From Tranzscheliella williamsii (lineage: Eukaryota > Basidiomycota > Ustilaginomycetes > Ustilaginales > Ustilaginaceae): a stretch of 64,000 nucleotides of DNA. How positions within the stretch are numbered: the first letter of the stretch is position 1; each line of letters opens with the position of its first letter. The notes under the pieces are model-generated. The model did not search any database, was not told the origin of the DNA, and saw only the letters and a program-made list of their open reading frames with translations. The translations under genes were made by a program, and so were the position numbers. The stretch is from positions 62,001-126,000 of the forward strand of contig JALBYF010000026.1 in assembly GCA_023212725.1 (NCBI GenBank), in the 5' to 3' direction. This document shows, in pieces, positions 60,404-64,000 of this stretch.

Positions 60404-62370
60404 ATGACGTCTAATGGCCGCTCCAGCATGCGTCCGAACAGCGAGGCCGAGCGCTCGCTGCTTAGCAACGGCGATGCTTCCCACCATCCTCCACATCATC
60501 GCCTCTCGCGCACTCGCACCGCAAGCTCGATGCAGTCCATGCGCTCTATCCGGCCCCCTCAGATCCCCATGGAAGGCAACGCCTCTTCACTCGCCAAAAT
60601 GGGCATCAAGGGCGACGGCCTCATGCTCTTTGTCACCTGCTTTGCTTCCCTTGGTGTCTTCCTCTTTGGCTACGATCAGGGTGTCATGTCCGGCATCATT
60701 ACCGGCCCCTACTTCAAAGCCTACTTTCACCATCCCACCTCCTACGAGATCGGAACACTGGTCGCTTCCCTCGAGCTCGGCGCCCTCGCCACCAGTCTAG
60801 CCTGTGGTCGTCTAGCGGACGTTTTTGGACGCAAGGCCACCCTCTTTTGGGGCGCTGTGATCTTTTCGGTGGGCGGTGCGCTTCAAACCTTTACCACCGG
60901 CTTCGATAGCATGCTAATTGGCCGCATTGTCTCTGGCCTTGGCGTCGGCATCCTGAGCATGATTGTGCCCACCTATCAGTCGGAGATATCCCCTGCTGAG
61001 AATCGCGGCAAGCTGGCCTGCATCGAATTCACCGGTAACATTATTGGCTACTCCAGTAGTGTCTGGGTCGACTACTTCTCGTCCTACATCAACAGCGACC
61101 TCTCCTGGCGTCTGCCGCTCAGCTTGCAGGTCGTCATCGGTGCCACGCTCGCCTTTGGCTCCCTGCTGCTTCCCGAATCGCCACGCTGGCTGCTCGACAG
61201 AGACCAGGACGAGGCAGGCATGCGCGTGCTTGCCGACCTTCATGGCGGCGGCGATCCCAACGAGCCGCGCGCCAAGCTCGAGTTCCGGGAAATCAAGGAG
61301 AACGTCCTCGTCCTTCGCACCCAAGGCGACAACTCGTACGCCCGCATGCTCACCCAATACAGGTATCGCACCCTCATCGCCATGTCCTCGCAAGCGCTAG
61401 CGCAATGCTTAGGTAAGTTTCGTCCCAGCCCTCTTGCTCGTGCGCCGGCGTCGTCGAATCGGTCCTTACCTCGGCAACCACGCCCTTCGTCTCCCCTTTT
61501 CCGGCACCCTGCTCCGGCCCGGCCACGTTCGTGCAAACAGGCATCAACGTCGTCAGTTACTATCTGCCCATTATTTTCGAGTCGGCTGGGTGGATCGGAC
61601 GGGATGCTCTTCTGATGACCGGCATCAACAGTATCATCTACGTTCTGTCTACGATACCTACTTGGTATCTGATCGATCGTGTAGGGCGACGGCCTCTTTT
61701 GTTGTCTGGAGCCGTCTTCTGTGGTACCGCGCTGCTCCTCTGCGGATACTTTCTCTACCTGGACCAGGCCTATACACCGCAAGCTGTGGTGGGCTGTATC
61801 ATTGGCTTCAATGCTGCCTTCGGGTATTCGTGGGGGCCCATTCCATGGCTGTATCCACCCGAGATCATGCCTCTGGCGTTCCGAGCCAAGGGCGCGTCGC
61901 TCTCGACCGCGACCAACTGGCTTTTCAACTGGGCTGTAGGCGAAGCCGCGCCTGTTCTGCTCGAGACGATTCGCTGGAAGCTCTACCTGATCCACGCTTT
62001 TTTCGCTGCGGTTGCCTTTGCGCTCGTCTATTTCGCGTATCCAGAGACGGCGGGTGTTCCGCTCGAGGAGATCGGCGCGCTGTTCGGCGATGAGATTGCC
62101 GTTCCGCAGGACGAGGACGAGGAAGAGGAGCAGGAGGACTACACGCCGCGTCCGCTGCGGCGCTCGATCTCCAGCCATCCACGGATGCAGTCCGAGGAAG
62201 AGCGCACCGCGCGCGCCGTCGCCGCTCGCGTCGCTGCCGAGGAGCGCAGAGCGGCCCGCTCCTTCTTCAGCATCGGCAGTAGCAGCGGGCTCCTCGGCCG
62301 TCTGTTCGGGCGCAAGACCGCCACACCAGACAGGAGGCTCTACGAGGGAGTTCACACCGAGGAGCACTAG
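60404..62370 (+). CDS. Major facilitator sugar transporter, two exons
   Basis: Exons 60404-61412 and 61541-62370 give 612 aa. The intron (128 nt, GTAAGT...AACAG) splits a Gly codon and restores QCLGINVVSYYLP. Sugar-porter signatures are clear: FLFGYDQGVMSG, GRLADVFGRK, a VPTYQSEISPAENRGKL block, PESPRWLLDRDQDEAG, DRVGRRPLL, IPWLYPPEIMPLAFRAKG and PETAGVPLEEI. Twelve transmembrane helices fit the hydrophobic pattern. The N-terminal 70 residues and the C-terminus are cytosolic and charged, with an acidic DEDEEEEQED patch. It should be a plasma-membrane proton/hexose or polyol symporter; the substrate is not deducible. The reading frame ends at TAG, but 71 further in-frame codons look coding (see 62371-62586). 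Confidence 0.9.
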
Positions 62371-62586
62371 GAATCCGGCCCTTTCAATCACCAGCAGCGT
62401 CATCAGCGGCGGCGGGGTGAGCCGTCCATCCCGCTTCAGAACCTCGACACGCCTCGGCAGAGCATCACCGTCGGCAGCATCGACGACGGCGGCGGTGATG
62501 ACGAGGACGAGGACAATGACGATGGCGGCGATCCCTTCCGCAACCAGCACCGCCTGGACGACCGTGCCGTGCCGGACCAGGCCTAA
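62371..62586 (+). pseudogene. In-frame coding-like extension behind the sugar transporter stop codon
   Basis: Directly after the TAG (CAC TAG GAA) the same frame stays open for 71 codons to TAA at 62584-62586. It reads ESGPFNHQQRHQRRRGEP, then IPLQNLDTPRQSITVGSIDD, a Gly/Asp/Glu-rich run and FRNQHRLDDRAVPDQA. Third positions are almost all G or C, as in the gene itself. The TAG is one change away from CAG (Gln). Possible readings are a recent nonsense mutation shortening the cytosolic tail, stop readthrough, an unrecognised splice event, or a sequence error. Confidence 0.5.
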
Positions 62587-62904
62587 CCACCACCTGCCGT
62601 CGTCTCTGCGGCCGGTCGAGCGGGGTCTGCTACAGCTGTCGGCTTTTCTTCGCGCCTCGGCCTCTCAGTCCAAGCGGTCGACATGTCTCTCGCACCGCTC
62701 GCTCGACCTGCCATTGAAAGGGCCATCCTTCTTCTTTGCGCTTTACGCCCACTGCATTTGTACATGTATGGCAGTGCGGCTCTCGCGTCTCACAATGCTT
62801 ATCATCTGTCACGGGCTGTCTTGTTGGCAGAATGTGCTTTCAATGTCCACGTTACGTGCGCTGAGCGAGTTCTGGGCAGCGATGGGAGCCGGGGGGGGGG
62901 GGAG
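62371..62904. other. Convergent 3' region of the sugar transporter and the small membrane protein
   Basis: 534 bp between two converging genes. The first 216 bp form the coding-like extension; the rest should hold 3' UTRs. A run of twelve G residues lies at 62891-62902, a few bases beyond the stop of the minus-strand gene. Confidence 0.55.
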
Positions 62905-63395
62905 TTAGATGACGCTGGTTTGTCGGCCGGTGGGGGCGGCTTCTACGTTTTTGGAGCCGTCTGGGTTGCGTTCGCCGGAGGCGAGTTGTTCGGCGGCGCG
63001 GTGCTTGGAGCCCTGGAGCTTGTTGATGCCGTCGGGGCCTACGCCGATGGTTTGCTTGCGGTCGGCGCGGTTGTCGTGGCCGAGGAACCACCAGCCGATG
63101 GCGCCGAAGATGACTGCGAGCGATGGCACGAGTACGCGCATAGTTGACTGGGTGCGGCCGACCGAGATTTCGGGCGATGTGTGTGCGCCTGCGGTGGTCA
63201 ACAAAAGTGGGTATGCGGGCAAGCGGTAGGGGGCGGGGTTAGTCAGTACGGCGGGATGCTCGCTGGATGTGGCGGGGGGGACGTACCTGGCTTGGGGCCG
63301 TGGGCGTGATCCTCGCGCTCGCCGGTGCGCGTGTCCGGGCGCGACGACCGCGCAGCCACGCCACCTGTAAACCGCCGCACCCCCTGCGGCGCCAT
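62905..63395 (-). CDS. Small single-pass membrane protein of unknown function, two exons
   Basis: Exons 63395-63287 and 63188-62905 give 130 aa. The 98-nt intron (GTACGT...CGCAG) splits a Gly codon in phase. The N-terminal 36 residues are Arg-rich (MAPQGVRRFTGG). One transmembrane helix follows at about residues 54-70 (VLVPSLAVIFGAIGWWFLG), then a hydrophilic Gly/Lys/Asp-rich tail with TIGVGPDGINKLQGSKHRA. The Arg-rich N-terminus with no acidic residue before position 21 could be a mitochondrial targeting sequence, which would place it in a mitochondrial membrane. I recognise no family. Exon 2 alone could start at an internal Met (MRVLVPSL), but phase agreement and an upstream TATA/CCAAT pair favour the two-exon form. 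Confidence 0.65.
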
Positions 63396-64000
63396 CTTGC
63401 TAACACCATACCGGAACATCCTGCGTTGCGTCTAGCGTCGTCGTCCTTGTGCGTTGGCTCCGTGCGTGGCAGTTCGAAAGTCCAAGGCACCGCTTGCCAT
63501 CAAAAGCCAATGGCTATATATACCGCGCCGCATTGCCCAGCGGCCACACATGGCACGCACGAGCCCGACTGCGAACGTACGTCACACGCGCAGAGAGCCT
63601 CTCATTGGTAAGCACTCGCCGCCGACTCCCGCCGCCTTCGCAGGTGGAGGACCCGCACCCCGCCCAGCTGGATGTGTGGCATGACTGATCACGCGCACTC
63701 GACCGCTCCGCTCACGTCATGCTCGCGCCCCATGCGCCGAATTCGCAATTCCCATCTCTCGTGCGGGTCGACGCGTCACGGACTCTAACACACAGTGCTA
63801 ATAGGTTACCCATCGGAACGTTGCTATCAACGAGACGTGAGGTGGCAGGGTTGCCGTGGCGGACACTATTGACGGCGTGCGTAGTTTCACCCGCACGAGA
63901 ACGTCGAGTGTCCTGAGGTGGTCGGAGGGAGGTGGACGCGGCGGGGCGAAGCTTAATACGGGAGCTGCTTGGGCGGGAGAGGGGAGCCCAGGTTGGCCGG
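63396..64000. other. Right-edge non-coding region
   Basis: 605 bp with the promoter of the minus-strand small membrane protein. No supportable gene start or exon is visible before the window ends. Confidence 0.45.
63508..63523 (-). promoter_or_regulatory. TATA and CCAAT elements upstream of the small membrane protein
   Basis: TATATATA (63515-63523), 120 bp upstream of the ATG at 63395, is adjacent to CCAAT (63508-63512, inverted relative to the gene). Confidence 0.45.

Noticed and set aside
61240..62550. Long antisense frame of 436 codons opposite the sugar transporter
   Set aside because: It mirrors a strongly GC3-biased coding strand; the sense strand has unmistakable sugar-porter motifs.
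62891..62902. Run of twelve G residues as a regulatory quadruplex
   Set aside because: A single homopolymer run just beyond the stop codon; more likely a slippage or sequencing-sensitive site.
63719..63916. Short plus-strand frame near the right edge
   Set aside because: 65 codons, no signal, no splice support and no recognisable domain.
1..64000. Search for CRISPR arrays, insertion sequences, LTRs, tRNAs and attachment sites
   Set aside because: No regularly spaced repeats, terminal repeats, transposase motifs or foldable tRNA B-box/A-box pairs were seen; only the 5S gene qualified as an RNA gene.

Overview
The window is nuclear DNA of a basidiomycete fungus, most likely a smut or smut-related yeast (Ustilaginomycotina). 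The evidence is the mix of single-exon genes and genes with short GT-AG introns, GC-biased third codon positions, long Ser/Pro/Gln-rich disordered segments in regulatory proteins, a lone 5S rRNA gene, and the families present (SepH/Cdc7 SIN kinase, Tea1 kelch protein, CHD/Mit1-type remodeler, Rds1-type ferritin-like secreted protein). There are 20 supported protein genes, one of them cut by the left edge, plus one RNA gene. I found no insertion sequence, CRISPR array, tRNA or prokaryotic operon.

Left third (1-20.2 kb): the last exons of a plus-strand gene; a C2H2 zinc-finger regulator with a long 5' region; a DUF7137-like membrane protein; the polarity factor Tea1; a three-exon dolichyldiphosphatase (CAX4); a single-pass Asn/Ser-rich surface protein with a 963-nt intron; and the clamp-loader subunit RFC4 (three exons). 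Middle (20.2-42.2 kb): a 2181-aa Mit1/CHD-type remodeler divergent from RFC4, ORC4 convergent with it, a dispersed 5S rRNA gene, a 1554-aa protein of unknown function with a membrane core, COX11, UTP11, and a DAL5-family transporter whose reading frame depends on a 9-nt micro-exon. Right third (42.2-64 kb): an Rds1-type ferritin-like protein, ELP4, a small Cys-containing secreted protein with an Asp8 run, an AKR7-type aldo/keto reductase, the SepH/Cdc7 kinase, a Crinkler-like NTPase-nuclease fusion, a sugar transporter followed by an in-frame coding-like tail behind a TAG stop, and a small single-pass membrane protein.

Most genes are housekeeping: replication (RFC4, ORC4), chromatin (Mit1-like), ribosome assembly (UTP11, 5S), tRNA modification (ELP4), respiration (COX11), N-glycosylation (CAX4), polarity and cytokinesis (Tea1, SepH). 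The least expected locus is 56866-59811, a large soluble protein with the Q-S-S-G-T-G-K-T P-loop of Crinkler NTPases and a C-terminal E...D...QxK restriction-endonuclease-like signature. Other points for a second look are the micro-exon, the transporter readthrough or nonsense candidate, the small secreted protein, and the membrane protein of unknown function. Splice sites were inferred by eye from GT/AG consensus, phase and family alignment, without transcript data.
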